DNA of 64,000 bases from Aliidiomarina taiwanensis (lineage in GTDB: Bacteria > Pseudomonadota > Gammaproteobacteria > Enterobacterales > Alteromonadaceae), in NCBI RefSeq assembly GCF_003987015.1, contig NZ_PIPQ01000006.1, positions 62,001-126,000 of the forward strand, given 5' to 3'. The notes beneath the pieces are model-generated. The model searched no databases, was not told where the DNA came from, and was given only the letters and a program-made list of their open reading frames with translations. Positions 45,457 to 54,579 of this stretch are shown piece after piece. Position 1 is the first letter of the stretch. Every line of letters begins with the position of its first letter. A program made the translations under genes and the position numbers.

Positions 45457-47439
45457 ATGACAGCTGCTCTCAGCACATATTACTCACAGCAAGCAGCCCG
45501 GCAACACCGGGCTGTCGTGTTTTGGTTTCCGGAAAACAAAGCCAGCTTAGAGCTAGTTGAACAGCAGTTGCAAAAGCTGCAGGCGGTGTTTGTTCATCAG
45601 GTCGCTAACTTTCGTACTCTGCTCGGCACGGAGCATACGCTTCTTTATTACCGGCTTGACACCTCATGGAATGCTAATGCACTGGTTGGGCTGACAGGAA
45701 CGCTGCAAGGTGCAGGTTTGCTTCTTATCGCCCTCGATCAAGAAACAGCCGACATACCTTCACTGCAACATTGGCAAGGCTCCTTTCCTTCAGAACAGAC
45801 TTTCCATTGCCGCTCCAGTAAGGAGCTCGTTCAATGGCTTCAAGGCTGGCCAATACAACAAACGGCTGCTCAGGCGCCTCGGCCCTTTATTGCAAATCAC
45901 ATGCAGCGGCAGGCTCTTAAGCAGTTACAGCAGCTTGAAGGTCGCCAAGCCCTTGTGCTGTATGCTCCTCGTGGCCGCGGGAAAACTGCAACCCTTGCCC
46001 ATTGGTTAGGCATGCCCTACCCCTTCACACGACGGTTTATATGCGCACCTTCCAAGCTGCAAGCAGCACCACTGCTTGCCAAGGCACCAGACGCAATTTT
46101 TCTTCCGCCTGACCAACTTGCAACACACGGCTTTAATAAACAGGACTTGCTACTCATCGACGAGGCGGCAACCTTGCCTATGCCTGGGCAAAACGCGGCG
46201 CTTACTTTTCCTGGGTGTTTAGTGCTTGCCACAACCACCGAAGGGTACGAGTACGCTGGCCGTGGCTTTATTATTCGCTTTGTACATGTTCTCAAGGAGC
46301 ACTTCCCCTCACTCTATACAATTTACTTAGAGCAACCCATGCGGTGGCAACAGGGCGATGCTCTGGAGCGTGCAAATAACTTAGCATTTGGCCTTTATCC
46401 AAACGACCAAGTACATACCAGTATTCGGCCCCCAGAATCACATGCAACAGAAGCCACAGGGACTGTTGAGTATGTATTTTCTCACTGCCACAAATACTCA
46501 CACGCAGAGCGCTTCGCTATTTTCCGCTTATTGGTAGAAGCCCATTACCAAACCAGTCCGAATGATATTCAGCGACTACTGGACGACCCCAGCCAACGCT
46601 TATTGGTGCAATGGCAAGTAACAACCGACACAAAACAGGTGCTAGGGGTTACTTGGTTAAGTGCGGAAGGTCCCATAGAAAAGTCTCTTGCTTCTTCAGT
46701 TGCCCGTGGCAAGCGGCGTTTACCGGGGCAGTTGCTACCCCAGGCGTACGCCTATTACGGTAAGTCGCCTGCCCTAGCCGCCTTGCGCCACTTGCGGGTC
46801 GTACGTATTGCGGTGGCCTCTAAGTACCAAGGTTTTGGCTATGGCTCGGCAGCTCTCGCGGCTATTACTAAATGGGCTCAAAAGCACGGGTTCGATGCCC
46901 TCGGTACCAGTTTTGGTATCAGCCCAGAGCTTCTTTCATTCTGGGATAAAAACAACTGGTTTCCCGTGCGCGTAGGACATAAGCCCGATCCTGCTAGCCG
47001 CTTACCGTCCGCGATATTTGTTCACCCTTTGACAGCTTATAGCCGTACTGAACTGCTGCGCCTTCGTCAGTACTTGCATTGCGAGCTAGCCTTTCGTCAG
47101 CACTCAAAAACCTTACCTGCACATGTAAGTAAGCAGTTACTCGCGGCAATACACCAGACTCCTATGCCCGATAAAGCCCGTCAAAGGCGCTGGCAGGAAT
47201 TAGGAAGCGCCTTTGCACAAGGCGAACTCAACTTTTTAGACTACCTTCCGTGGCTGACCGCCGCTTTAACCTTTAACTGGAATAAGGTGACTTCGTCGCC
47301 CCACCTTCACGTACTGCAAAGCGCCGTCGAGAGTGGAGGAGACCTTTCAGTGCTGGCTAACACCATACAGTTGAAGGGAAAAAAAGAAGCACTCAGCACC
47401 CTGCGCACTATTTGTACAAGCTTGCACCAACAGGTATAG
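45457..47439 (+). CDS. tmcA: tRNA(Met) cytidine acetyltransferase TmcA
   Basis: Forms N4-acetylcytidine at the wobble position of elongator tRNA-Met using acetyl-CoA and ATP. The 660-residue protein has an N-terminal DUF1726-type region, a RecD-like helicase domain with Walker A APRGRGKTATLA (near residue 170) and Walker B LLIDEAATLP, and a GNAT domain with LRVVRIAVASKYQGFGYGSAAL (near 450), then a C-terminal helical tail. E. coli TmcA is 671 residues. It is co-directional with the NSS gene. Confidence 0.93.
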   Translation: MTAALSTYYSQQAARQHRAVVFWFPENKASLELVEQQLQKLQAVFVHQVANFRTLLGTEHTLLYYRLDTSWNANALVGLTGTLQGAGLLLIALDQETADIPSLQHWQGSFPSEQTFHCRSSKELVQWLQGWPIQQTAAQAPRPFIANHMQRQALKQLQQLEGRQALVLYAPRGRGKTATLAHWLGMPYPFTRRFICAPSKLQAAPLLAKAPDAIFLPPDQLATHGFNKQDLLLIDEAATLPMPGQNAALTFPGCLVLATTTEGYEYAGRGFIIRFVHVLKEHFPSLYTIYLEQPMRWQQGDALERANNLAFGLYPNDQVHTSIRPPESHATEATGTVEYVFSHCHKYSHAERFAIFRLLVEAHYQTSPNDIQRLLDDPSQRLLVQWQVTTDTKQVLGVTWLSAEGPIEKSLASSVARGKRRLPGQLLPQAYAYYGKSPALAALRHLRVVRIAVASKYQGFGYGSAALAAITKWAQKHGFDALGTSFGISPELLSFWDKNNWFPVRVGHKPDPASRLPSAIFVHPLTAYSRTELLRLRQYLHCELAFRQHSKTLPAHVSKQLLAAIHQTPMPDKARQRRWQELGSAFAQGELNFLDYLPWLTAALTFNWNKVTSSPHLHVLQSAVESGGDLSVLANTIQLKGKKEALSTLRTICTSLHQQV

Positions 47440-47613
47440 TTTTACATTCATTGAGAGCTATTTTGCTAGTGTAAACCAAGCCGTATTTTTTCATCGAAAA
47501 GGCGCCGTTTTGTATTGCTTTTACCGCAAACGCTAGGCAAAATCGCGCATCAAATCTGGAGTGCCAACACGTTGGTATTTAAGTAGTTCCCCATATAAAG
47601 AAGGGTCAACATT

Positions 47614-48816
47614 ATGTCACGAGTTCTTATCATTGGCGCAGGCGGTGTAAGCTCCGTCGTCGTAAAAAAATGTGCAATGCTACCAGAGCATTTTAGCGAA
47701 ATTCATTTAGCCTCACGCACGGTGTCTAAGTGCATTGCGTTGCAGGAGGAAGTAGGTAAAGACCGCGTAGTCGGTGCTTACGCTGTTGACGCAGATAATG
47801 TTCCAGAGCTTGTGGAGCTTATTAACCAAGTAAAACCAAGCCTCGTTATAAACGTTGCTTTACCGTACCAAGACCTAACCATTATGGACGCATGTCTTGA
47901 AACGGGCGTTCATTACTTAGACACAGCGAATTACGAGCCAAAAGAAGAAGCAAAGTTTGAGTACAGCTGGCAGTGGGCCTACCACGACCGCTTTAAAGAA
48001 GCAGGCTTAATGGCTTTACTAGGCTCTGGCTTTGACCCAGGCGTTACCAACGTGTTTACCGCCTATGCCGCAAAACATTACTTCGACGAAATTTTATATC
48101 TCGATATTGTCGACTGTAATGGTGGTGACCATGGCCAAGCATTTGCCACTAACTTTAACCCTGAAATTAACATTCGCGAAATCACCCAGCGCGGTAAGTA
48201 TTGGGAAGACGGACAGTGGCACGAAACCGACCCGATTAGTATTCGCAAAGATCTCGACTACCCTGGGGTTGGCGTACGTGCGTCATACTTGTTATTCCAT
48301 GAAGAGCTTGAGTCTTTAGTGAAACACTTCCCAACCCTGAAGCGCGCTCGTTTCTGGATGACATTTGGTGACGCCTACTTAAACCACTTGAAAGTACTAG
48401 AAGGTATTGGCATGACTTCTATTGAGCCGATTGACTTCAATGGTCAAAAAATCGCGCCATTAGAATTCCTCAAGGCCGTCTTACCGAACCCTGGTTCCCT
48501 AGCGGAAGGTTATGAAGGAAAAACCTGTATCGGTACTTATATTACCGGTATTAAAGATGGCGAAGAAAAGACCATCTTTATTTATAACAACTGCGACCAT
48601 GCCGCATGTAATGCCGAAGTGGGTGCGCAAGCCGTTTCTTATACGACAGGTGTGCCAGCAATGATCGGCGCCATGCTGATGTTAAATGGCACCTGGATGA
48701 AACCAGGCGTATGGAACATGGAGCAATTTGATCCAGACCCAATGATGGAACGCTTAAACCAATACGGGTTACCTTGGCATGTGCTCGACAACATCGAGTC
48801 ACCTTTTAGCAAGTAG
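47614..48816 (+). CDS. Carboxynorspermidine/carboxyspermidine synthase (saccharopine dehydrogenase family)
   Basis: A 400-residue enzyme of the saccharopine dehydrogenase family (VLIIGAGGVSSVVVKKCA Rossmann motif at residues 4-21). In the alternative polyamine route it condenses aspartate semialdehyde with putrescine or diaminopropane using NADPH. The family assignment is supported by the gene directly downstream, a carboxynorspermidine decarboxylase, 35 bases away. AAGAAGGG precedes the ATG. Preference for spermidine or norspermidine cannot be read from sequence. Confidence 0.9.
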   Translation: MSRVLIIGAGGVSSVVVKKCAMLPEHFSEIHLASRTVSKCIALQEEVGKDRVVGAYAVDADNVPELVELINQVKPSLVINVALPYQDLTIMDACLETGVHYLDTANYEPKEEAKFEYSWQWAYHDRFKEAGLMALLGSGFDPGVTNVFTAYAAKHYFDEILYLDIVDCNGGDHGQAFATNFNPEINIREITQRGKYWEDGQWHETDPISIRKDLDYPGVGVRASYLLFHEELESLVKHFPTLKRARFWMTFGDAYLNHLKVLEGIGMTSIEPIDFNGQKIAPLEFLKAVLPNPGSLAEGYEGKTCIGTYITGIKDGEEKTIFIYNNCDHAACNAEVGAQAVSYTTGVPAMIGAMLMLNGTWMKPGVWNMEQFDPDPMMERLNQYGLPWHVLDNIESPFSK

Positions 48817-48851
48817 TCGCCTTGTAATAATAGGCCTTTAAGGAGTTGTAT

Positions 48852-50006
48852 ATGAGTCAGAATAGTCCGTTTCTTTCCGCGGATATACCTTCGCCTTGTT
48901 ATGTACTGGACGAAGCGAAATTACGTCGTAATCTTGAGCTAATGAAACATGTGCAAGAGCAAAGCGGTGCCGAAATTATTCTGGCTCTTAAAGGCTTCTC
49001 CATGTGGAGCAGCTTCCCTCTGGTAAAGCAGTATCTTGCTGGCTGTACGGCCAGTTCAATTTGGGAAGCTGAGCTAGCTGCAGATACCTTTGGCGGTGAA
49101 GTGCATGCTTACTCTCCGGCCTATAAAGCAAGCGAAATGCCGCGTTTATTGGAGCTGTGTCAACACATCTCCTTTAACAGCCTTTCGCAGTTTGAACGCT
49201 TTAAAGAACAAGCAAAAGCGGCGGGCGTTTCCATGGGCATTCGAATTAACCCGGAGCAACAAGAAGCCGACACAGAGCTGTACGACCCTTCTGCCCCAGG
49301 CTCTCGCCTTGGAATACGTGCTGTCGACCTTCAGGGGGCTGATTTAAGCGACATCGAAGGCTTCCATGTACACAACCTATGTGAGTGTGACTCCTTTTCA
49401 CTAGAGCGCACCTTACAAGCTGTAGAGGACAAATTCGGGCAATACCTTCACCAGCTCAAGTGGATTAATCTCGGCGGTGGTCATTTAATGACGCGCGCAG
49501 GTTACGATGTAGACCATCTCATTGCGCAGTTAAAGCGTTTAAGAGAAACCTATGACCTTGAGGTGATATTGGAGCCTGGCTCTGCTGTTGCTTGGCAAAC
49601 AGGTCCACTTGTCTGCGAGGTGGTGGACATTGTGAACAATGAAGGCAATATTCTGATTGTGGATATTTCCGCGACAGCCCATATGCCCGATGTTTTAGAA
49701 ATGCCCTACCGACCGGCGTTAACCTTTAAAGGTGAGCAAGGCGGCACAGCGGGAGAAAAGCCCTACGCTTACCGCATCGGTGGGAATTCATGTCTTGCAG
49801 GTGATGTATTGCCTGAATACACCTTTCATCAAGAAATTCAGATTGGGGACCGCTTACTGTTCGAAGACATGATGCATTACACCATGGTAAAAACTTCGTT
49901 CTTTAATGGTGTAGAGCACCCATCCATAGGTATTCTTCGTGAAGACAACAGTTTTGACTTGGTTCGCACCTTCAACTATCAAGACTTTAAGTCACGCCTA
50001 AGTTAA
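48852..50006 (+). CDS. nspC: Carboxynorspermidine decarboxylase NspC
   Basis: A 384-residue PLP-dependent decarboxylase of the alanine racemase/ODC fold. The PLP lysine lies in EIILALKGFSMW (near residue 41), the phosphate-binding glycines in NLGGGHLM, and the active-site cysteine region in GNSCLAGD. It converts carboxy(nor)spermidine to (nor)spermidine. ATG 48852 follows AAGGAG by six bases. Its stop overlaps motX tail to tail by four bases. Confidence 0.94.
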   Translation: MSQNSPFLSADIPSPCYVLDEAKLRRNLELMKHVQEQSGAEIILALKGFSMWSSFPLVKQYLAGCTASSIWEAELAADTFGGEVHAYSPAYKASEMPRLLELCQHISFNSLSQFERFKEQAKAAGVSMGIRINPEQQEADTELYDPSAPGSRLGIRAVDLQGADLSDIEGFHVHNLCECDSFSLERTLQAVEDKFGQYLHQLKWINLGGGHLMTRAGYDVDHLIAQLKRLRETYDLEVILEPGSAVAWQTGPLVCEVVDIVNNEGNILIVDISATAHMPDVLEMPYRPALTFKGEQGGTAGEKPYAYRIGGNSCLAGDVLPEYTFHQEIQIGDRLLFEDMMHYTMVKTSFFNGVEHPSIGILREDNSFDLVRTFNYQDFKSRLS

Positions 50007-50665
50007 GCATTCAGAGGCTGCTGCGCACGGGCAACAATTCGTGGCGGCAGCTTTTCTGCAAGCGCATTCAACAAACTTCGTATTTGTCTATGCTCGGTGG
50101 TATTGGCTGTTACTGTGTTGTGCAAGTAATGGTAAGCAGCTTCCATATCAAGCGCACTACCGTGCCCCTCAAGTAAAATTCGAGCAAAGCGCTTTTGTGC
50201 CGGCAAGTTACCTAAGCTGGCAGCCTCCCGCAAATAAAGAATGGCGCGGCGCATGTCCACCTGCACCAACTGGCCCACATGATAGTAGCGCCCAAGCTGC
50301 TCTAGAGCTTCAGGCAGGCCTTGGGCAGCAGCTTCTTGCATGTAGGTCACACCGAGCTCCACATTACGCTCGTAGCACACGGCATAGGCCAACATGTCTC
50401 CATAAAGAAACTGGTACGCTGGCCGGCGCTCCACTTCCGCTTGCGCTTTAATATCTTGGTATAACTGGCAATTGTCTACGTCCCGCACTTGCTTTAAGTG
50501 CGTATTCAAACGAATCATTTCTACCAGTTTGTCGTCGGTATACAACTGAACGGCTTCTGGCACTTCAAATTGCCGCGCTATGGCTGCACCTGAAAAAAGG
50601 AATAGCACCACTGAAGCGGTCGCAATGGCCTTCAAGGCAGCAGCACAGCGAGAATACAAAGACAT
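50003..50665 (-). CDS. motX: Sodium-type flagellar motor protein MotX
   Basis: A 220-residue periplasmic protein with signal peptide (cleavage near AIA at about 29-31) and Sel1/TPR-like repeats. The stretches AYQFLYGDMLAYAVCYERNVELG, AAAQGLPEALEQLGRYYHVGQLVQVD and AILYLREAASLGNLPAQ match what I know of Vibrio MotX, which forms the T ring with MotY around the Na+-driven polar flagellar motor. ATG 50665 has GAGG upstream; a GTG two codons earlier is possible. No other flagellar gene is in this window, as is usual for motX. Confidence 0.88.
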   Translation of the reverse strand: MSLYSRCAAALKAIATASVVLFLFSGAAIARQFEVPEAVQLYTDDKLVEMIRLNTHLKQVRDVDNCQLYQDIKAQAEVERRPAYQFLYGDMLAYAVCYERNVELGVTYMQEAAAQGLPEALEQLGRYYHVGQLVQVDMRRAILYLREAASLGNLPAQKRFARILLEGHGSALDMEAAYHYLHNTVTANTTEHRQIRSLLNALAEKLPPRIVARAQQPLNA

Positions 50666-50722
50666 AGTCACCTCATATCGGTGGTTAAAAGCTAAATACC
50701 GTATCGGCCAGTGAGAGAAAAA

Positions 50723-51466
50723 CTAAAGCTGTTCGCGCCACCAGGTATATAAACCTTCCAGCACCAGTAACGGCCTGTGCTGATGTGCTCCTATGCGTTC
50801 AAGGTTTAAGTAGCGAATATCGCCACCGGTCAGGAACACTTCTAAGTCAGCATGCGGCAATAACGCCCTCGCCCGTTCAATGGCTTGTTCGCATACGCCT
50901 TGAAGTGCTGCTTGGCAGCCTAAGCCTATAGCGTCTTGGGTCGACGATCCTAAACCACCCGGCACCCATTCTTCGTTGACATGTAGGCGTTCACTACGAC
51001 TAACTAAAGCATGCTGCATGAGTTTGAGACCAGGCGAGATCCAACCTCCAAGGTGCTGGCCGTTGGCGTCTAGTACATCCAAGGTAAAGGCCGTGCCTGC
51101 GTCCAAAATGACGCAATTCTGCTTGCGGGAGCGCAGCGCCAGCATGGTCAGCCAGCGGTCTACCCCTAACATCTGCGGCTCTTGGTAACAGTGCTTAAAG
51201 TCGGCCGCCTCGCCTGTGGTGGCCCGCATAACGTGATAGCCCTTCTCACATAAGGTGTCGACTAAAGCGACAACCTCAGCCTCTGAGCCAACACTTGCTA
51301 ACACCAGCGTTTGTTCAGGTTGCTGCGCCAGCCAAGCATGCAATTGCAGTGTGGTTTCACCCCGGCCACATGCAACCAGTATGTCTGTCTGCGACGTGGC
51401 GCGGGCCGCTTTCCACGCACTATTGCCCATTTCAATAAACAGAGGTGTACTATTTGCTTCGAACAC
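50723..51466 (-). CDS. coaX: Type III pantothenate kinase
   Basis: Phosphorylates pantothenate, the first step of coenzyme A synthesis; type III enzymes are insensitive to CoA feedback. The 247-residue protein has LGVDRWLTMLA, VILDAGTAFTLDVLD, GGWISPG and LTGGD, typical of CoaX. The N-terminal phosphate motif reads IEMGNSAWKAA, where most family members have aspartate (DxGNT). GTG 51466 has GAGGAG six bases before it and overlaps birA by 17 bases; a TTG at 51481 is a weaker alternative. Confidence 0.92.
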   Translation of the reverse strand: MFEANSTPLFIEMGNSAWKAARATSQTDILVACGRGETTLQLHAWLAQQPEQTLVLASVGSEAEVVALVDTLCEKGYHVMRATTGEAADFKHCYQEPQMLGVDRWLTMLALRSRKQNCVILDAGTAFTLDVLDANGQHLGGWISPGLKLMQHALVSRSERLHVNEEWVPGGLGSSTQDAIGLGCQAALQGVCEQAIERARALLPHADLEVFLTGGDIRYLNLERIGAHQHRPLLVLEGLYTWWREQL

Positions 51467-52415
51467 TGACTTCTCCTCCAAAGTAGCGTTTGAGTACCCC
51501 CTCTTGCTCTACCAGAAAAGCACCCATTTCATCAATGCCGCAGGCAATACCCTCATGCTTATGCTGGCCTAATATTACCTCTACGGGTTGTTTATAAAAG
51601 CGATCAAACTGAGGCCAGGCAGCCACCGTGGGCTGCAAGCCTTGTGCATCATGTTGCTGTAGCGCTGAGTATACGGCTTCAATTAATAGTGCAGCCCACT
51701 GGTTTCTATTTAACTGAGAAGAAAGGTGCTCTTGCACACTCGTAAAGGGCTGGTCAATGTGCTCTTGATTAGGTGGCATCATAAGGTTTAACCCAACACC
51801 CACAATGGCTTGACCTTCTCCATCAGCTTGCCCTTCCAGCTCGACTAAAATGCCAGCTACTTTCTGTTCAGCAATATAAACGTCATTGGGCCATTTTATA
51901 CTCACCCCTTCTATGCCCTGCTTTTGCAGTAACTTAGCAAGCGCGACGCCTAGGGTCACACTCATACCAATGGCTGCATTCAACCCTTGTAGCAAAGGCC
52001 AGTACATGGACAAGTATAAATTACATCCAAAAGGGGATTGCCAAGGCTTACCGCGTCTACCCCGTCCTGCCGTTTGCATCTCCGCAATCACGCTCAAGCC
52101 GGGCTGTACCTGTTCTTGCTTTAACAATAAACGCAAGTCGTCATTGGTAGAGCTTGTTATATGGTGCACATGCAAGTCACCTATGTGCGGCGGAAGTTCG
52201 TGCAAAATAATAGCTTTGTCTAATAACTGCAACGGCTGGGCTAACCGGTAGCCTTTCCTGTTGACCCGGAAAATGTCCAGGCCTAATGCAGCTAAACTGT
52301 CAATGCGCTTGTGTACTGCCATGCGCGACACGCCCAAAGCCGTGCCCAGCGCTTCACCGGAATGAAACTGTCCGTCTGCAAGCAACTCCAGTAACTGTGT
52401 TTGTATCAAGTTCAT
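51450..52415 (-). CDS. birA: Biotin-protein ligase / biotin operon repressor BirA
   Basis: A 321-residue bifunctional protein: N-terminal winged helix (1-60, FHSGEALGTALGVSRMAVHKRIDSL) and a ligase domain with the biotinyl-AMP loop AGRGRRGKPW (near 116-125), IKWPNDVYI, and KVAGILVE, then the C-terminal SH3-like domain. The HTH implies it also represses biotin genes, none of which is in this window. Its ATG overlaps the murB stop (ATGA), and it overlaps coaX at its 3' end. Confidence 0.95.
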   Translation of the reverse strand: MNLIQTQLLELLADGQFHSGEALGTALGVSRMAVHKRIDSLAALGLDIFRVNRKGYRLAQPLQLLDKAIILHELPPHIGDLHVHHITSSTNDDLRLLLKQEQVQPGLSVIAEMQTAGRGRRGKPWQSPFGCNLYLSMYWPLLQGLNAAIGMSVTLGVALAKLLQKQGIEGVSIKWPNDVYIAEQKVAGILVELEGQADGEGQAIVGVGLNLMMPPNQEHIDQPFTSVQEHLSSQLNRNQWAALLIEAVYSALQQHDAQGLQPTVAAWPQFDRFYKQPVEVILGQHKHEGIACGIDEMGAFLVEQEGVLKRYFGGEVSVRSK

Positions 52416-53431
52416 ATATGGGCCATCAGTCCTTCCGCACTTATAAGCCGTACTTCAGGCTCCAGTTGAACACCATAGGTTTCAAATACAACGCGTATAA
52501 TATGCTGAGCTAAACGCTTTAGCTCCTCGCCCTTTGCGCTCCCTAAGTTGATCAATACCAAGGCTTGACGCTGGTGCACAGCTGCGTCGCCATAAGCAAC
52601 CTGCTTTAGACCAGCCTGCTCAATTAACCATGCGGCGGCAAGTTTTACCTGGCCATTGGCTTGTGGATACTGTGGTAGTTCTGGGTACTTGGCTTTCAGA
52701 GTACGTGCAAACTCTTCTGGTACCGTCGGGTTCTTAAAAAATGAGCCTGCATTCGGTATATCACTCGGGTCAGGTAGCTTTTCCGTGCGCACTGCTATAA
52801 TGCGCTCCATTAATTGAGTCGCTGAAACATTTTCAGGTAAATCCATCAGTTCCTTGTAGCTTAGCACTGGCTGCCAGTTTTTAGGAATACGAAAGTGCAC
52901 CGCTGTAATTATAATATGTCGCCATTCAGGTCGTTTGAAGCGGCTTGACCGATAGCCAAATGAACACTCATTGTGAGACCACAAAGTAGCTTCCGACTTT
53001 TTGCAGTCCCAGCCAGCGACCGCTTCAATAAAGGTCCCCACTTCAACACCATAAGCACCTATATTTTGAACGGGTGCCGCCCCTACTGTGCCGGGTATCA
53101 ATGCTAAGTTCTCAAGCCCATGTATGCCTTTGTCGTGTAAGAAAACAACAAAATCATGCCAGTTCTCACCTGCTTGCGCAGTCACTAAAAAATCAGTGGC
53201 TGTTTCTTTAACGTGAAGGCCCTTTAACTTATTCACCAGAACACACCCGTTGAAGTTATCCAAAAATATTGTATTGGTACCTTCACCGAGAATAAGCGTC
53301 TGTGCATTCCAAGGTACTTCTGGCAGCTGGCTTTGACAGGTCAATTCAATTAACTGACGGCAAGTCGCTGGCAAAGCAAAACTATGCAAGTTCGTTATAT
53401 TAGCAAAGTGCTGGGGTTGCTGAGCAGGCAT
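52412..53431 (-). CDS. murB: UDP-N-acetylenolpyruvoylglucosamine reductase MurB
   Basis: NADPH-dependent reduction giving UDP-N-acetylmuramate in peptidoglycan synthesis. The roughly 339-residue protein shows the FAD-binding VAO fold: LILGEGTNTIFLDNFNG, NLALIPGTVGAAPVQNIGAYG, the YRSSRFK tyrosine region and the catalytic serine in PNAGSFFKNP. It is the type I MurB of E. coli (342). The start is uncertain: 53431 gives the best family length, while ATG 53458 would add nine residues; neither has a strong ribosome binding site. Confidence 0.92.
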   Translation of the reverse strand: MPAQQPQHFANITNLHSFALPATCRQLIELTCQSQLPEVPWNAQTLILGEGTNTIFLDNFNGCVLVNKLKGLHVKETATDFLVTAQAGENWHDFVVFLHDKGIHGLENLALIPGTVGAAPVQNIGAYGVEVGTFIEAVAGWDCKKSEATLWSHNECSFGYRSSRFKRPEWRHIIITAVHFRIPKNWQPVLSYKELMDLPENVSATQLMERIIAVRTEKLPDPSDIPNAGSFFKNPTVPEEFARTLKAKYPELPQYPQANGQVKLAAAWLIEQAGLKQVAYGDAAVHQRQALVLINLGSAKGEELKRLAQHIIRVVFETYGVQLEPEVRLISAEGLMAHI

Positions 53432-53555
53432 AGGCCACTTGTTATCCTTTGTGAGCATGGGTTATGAATGGTTCTTATTTTAACACTATAACCAAGCAAT
53501 GGCTGCTGTTTACCTGCTTCTTGCATAGGTGCCACAGCATGTAGGTCAGCCAAAT

Positions 53556-53579
53556 AAAAAGGCCCGCCGCAGCGAGCCT
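53556..53579 (-). terminator. Terminator of the bacterioferritin operon
   Basis: AGGCCCGC (53560-53567), loop CGCA, GCGAGCCT (53572-53579): an 8-bp stem with one G-T pair and a T run on the minus strand, 27 bases beyond the bfr stop. Confidence 0.8.
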
Positions 53580-53605
53580 CAAGTTCATCTTTGCTATGGC
53601 AAGCG

Positions 53606-54067
53606 TTAACCTACTTGTGCTTGTAAGTAAAGTTCTAAACCAAGTGTATCCATTAAGCGTAACTGTTGCTGCAACCAATAAGCGTGGTCTTCTTCAGTAT
53701 CTTTTAAAATACCCACCAGCATTTGCCGTGTCACAAAGTCTTGCTCTGCTTCACATAAAGCGATCGTTTTCTTTAGGGCTTTCGCATTATTCAACTCAAG
53801 CTCTAAGTCACTTGCTAGCATAGCTGCAACCGAGTCTGCATGCGTAACTTCGTATTGATCATTCATATTCGGCTTACCGCCGAGAAATATAATACGATCG
53901 ATCAACAACTGGGCATGTGCTCTTTCATCGTCCGCTTCATGAGCAATACGCTCGTGTAGTTTCGTCAAACCCCAGTCATCATAGAATGCAGCATTACGCG
54001 TATATTGATCAATCGAGGTTAATTCCCACTTGAGTAAATCGTTAAGAGCTGAAACAACTGCCGTCAT
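53606..54067 (-). CDS. bfr: Bacterioferritin subunit with complete ferroxidase site
   Basis: A 153-residue ferritin-like four-helix protein. By alignment with E. coli Bfr the ferroxidase ligands are all present: glutamate in LKWELTSIDQY (E18 equivalent), glutamate and histidine in ADDERAH (E51, H54), glutamate in LELELNN (E94) and EEDH (E127, H130). The heme-ligating methionine position (M52) is arginine. So it can oxidise iron but probably not bind heme as a homodimer. Its ATG overlaps the stop of the second subunit gene (TAATG), implying coupled synthesis of a mixed shell. Confidence 0.92.
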   Translation of the reverse strand: MTAVVSALNDLLKWELTSIDQYTRNAAFYDDWGLTKLHERIAHEADDERAHAQLLIDRIIFLGGKPNMNDQYEVTHADSVAAMLASDLELELNNAKALKKTIALCEAEQDFVTRQMLVGILKDTEEDHAYWLQQQLRLMDTLGLELYLQAQVG

Positions 54068-54546
54068 TAGTGGCCACCTCCAGGTAATTTAGTTTGTAAG
54101 TAACGCTCAACGCCTATACGTTTCATTAGTTCTACTTGTGTTTCTAGCCAGTCATAGTGCTCTTCTTGTTGCTCAAGAATTTCACTTAAAAGCTCACGAG
54201 AAACAAAGTCTTCCGCTTTTTCACACACAGCAATAGCTTGCTTAATTGCTTTTATGTCTGCCGCTTGTACTTTTAAGTCAGACGTGAGCATTTCTTTGGT
54301 GTGCTCACCAATGAACAACTTACCGAGCTCTTGCAAGTTCGGCAAACCTTCAAGTAATAGAATACGTTCGATAATTTTGTCAGCGTGTACCATTTCTTTG
54401 ATAGACGCTTTATAAACAGCGGAGTTTAATTGTTCGAAGCCAGTATTTTTATGCATTCGTGCATGCAAGAAATACTGGTTTATAGCAGTAAGCTTTCGCG
54501 TTAAAACGGAATTAAGTGCCGCAAGCACTTCTGTATTGCCTTTCAT
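54067..54546 (-). CDS. bfr: Bacterioferritin subunit with heme ligand but no ferroxidase site
   Basis: A 159-residue bacterioferritin paralogue. The heme methionine is retained in IKEMVHAD (M52 equivalent), but the ferroxidase ligands are changed: E18 position is lysine ([11 protein letters not shown]), E94 is glutamine (LKVQAAD) and E127 is glutamine (EQQEEH). With the neighbouring subunit it would make a heteropolymer in which each supplies one function, as reported for BfrA/BfrB pairs in Neisseria and some alphaproteobacteria. AGGAG precedes the ATG. Confidence 0.92.
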   Translation of the reverse strand: MKGNTEVLAALNSVLTRKLTAINQYFLHARMHKNTGFEQLNSAVYKASIKEMVHADKIIERILLLEGLPNLQELGKLFIGEHTKEMLTSDLKVQAADIKAIKQAIAVCEKAEDFVSRELLSEILEQQEEHYDWLETQVELMKRIGVERYLQTKLPGGGH

Positions 54547-54579
54547 ACAAAGCTCCTAACTGAACAAGTTGACTTGTTA

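Noticed and set aside
47440..47613. Riboswitch or leader before the carboxynorspermidine synthase gene
   Set aside because: The 174-base gap has no strong stems, T-run terminator or known aptamer pattern that I can identify.
50041..50451. 136-codon plus-strand frame
   Set aside because: Fully antisense to motX, whose product is clearly recognisable; the translated sequence has no domain pattern.
53475..53678. 67-codon minus-strand frame after bfr
   Set aside because: Overlaps the bfr 3' end and the operon terminator in another frame; no start signal.
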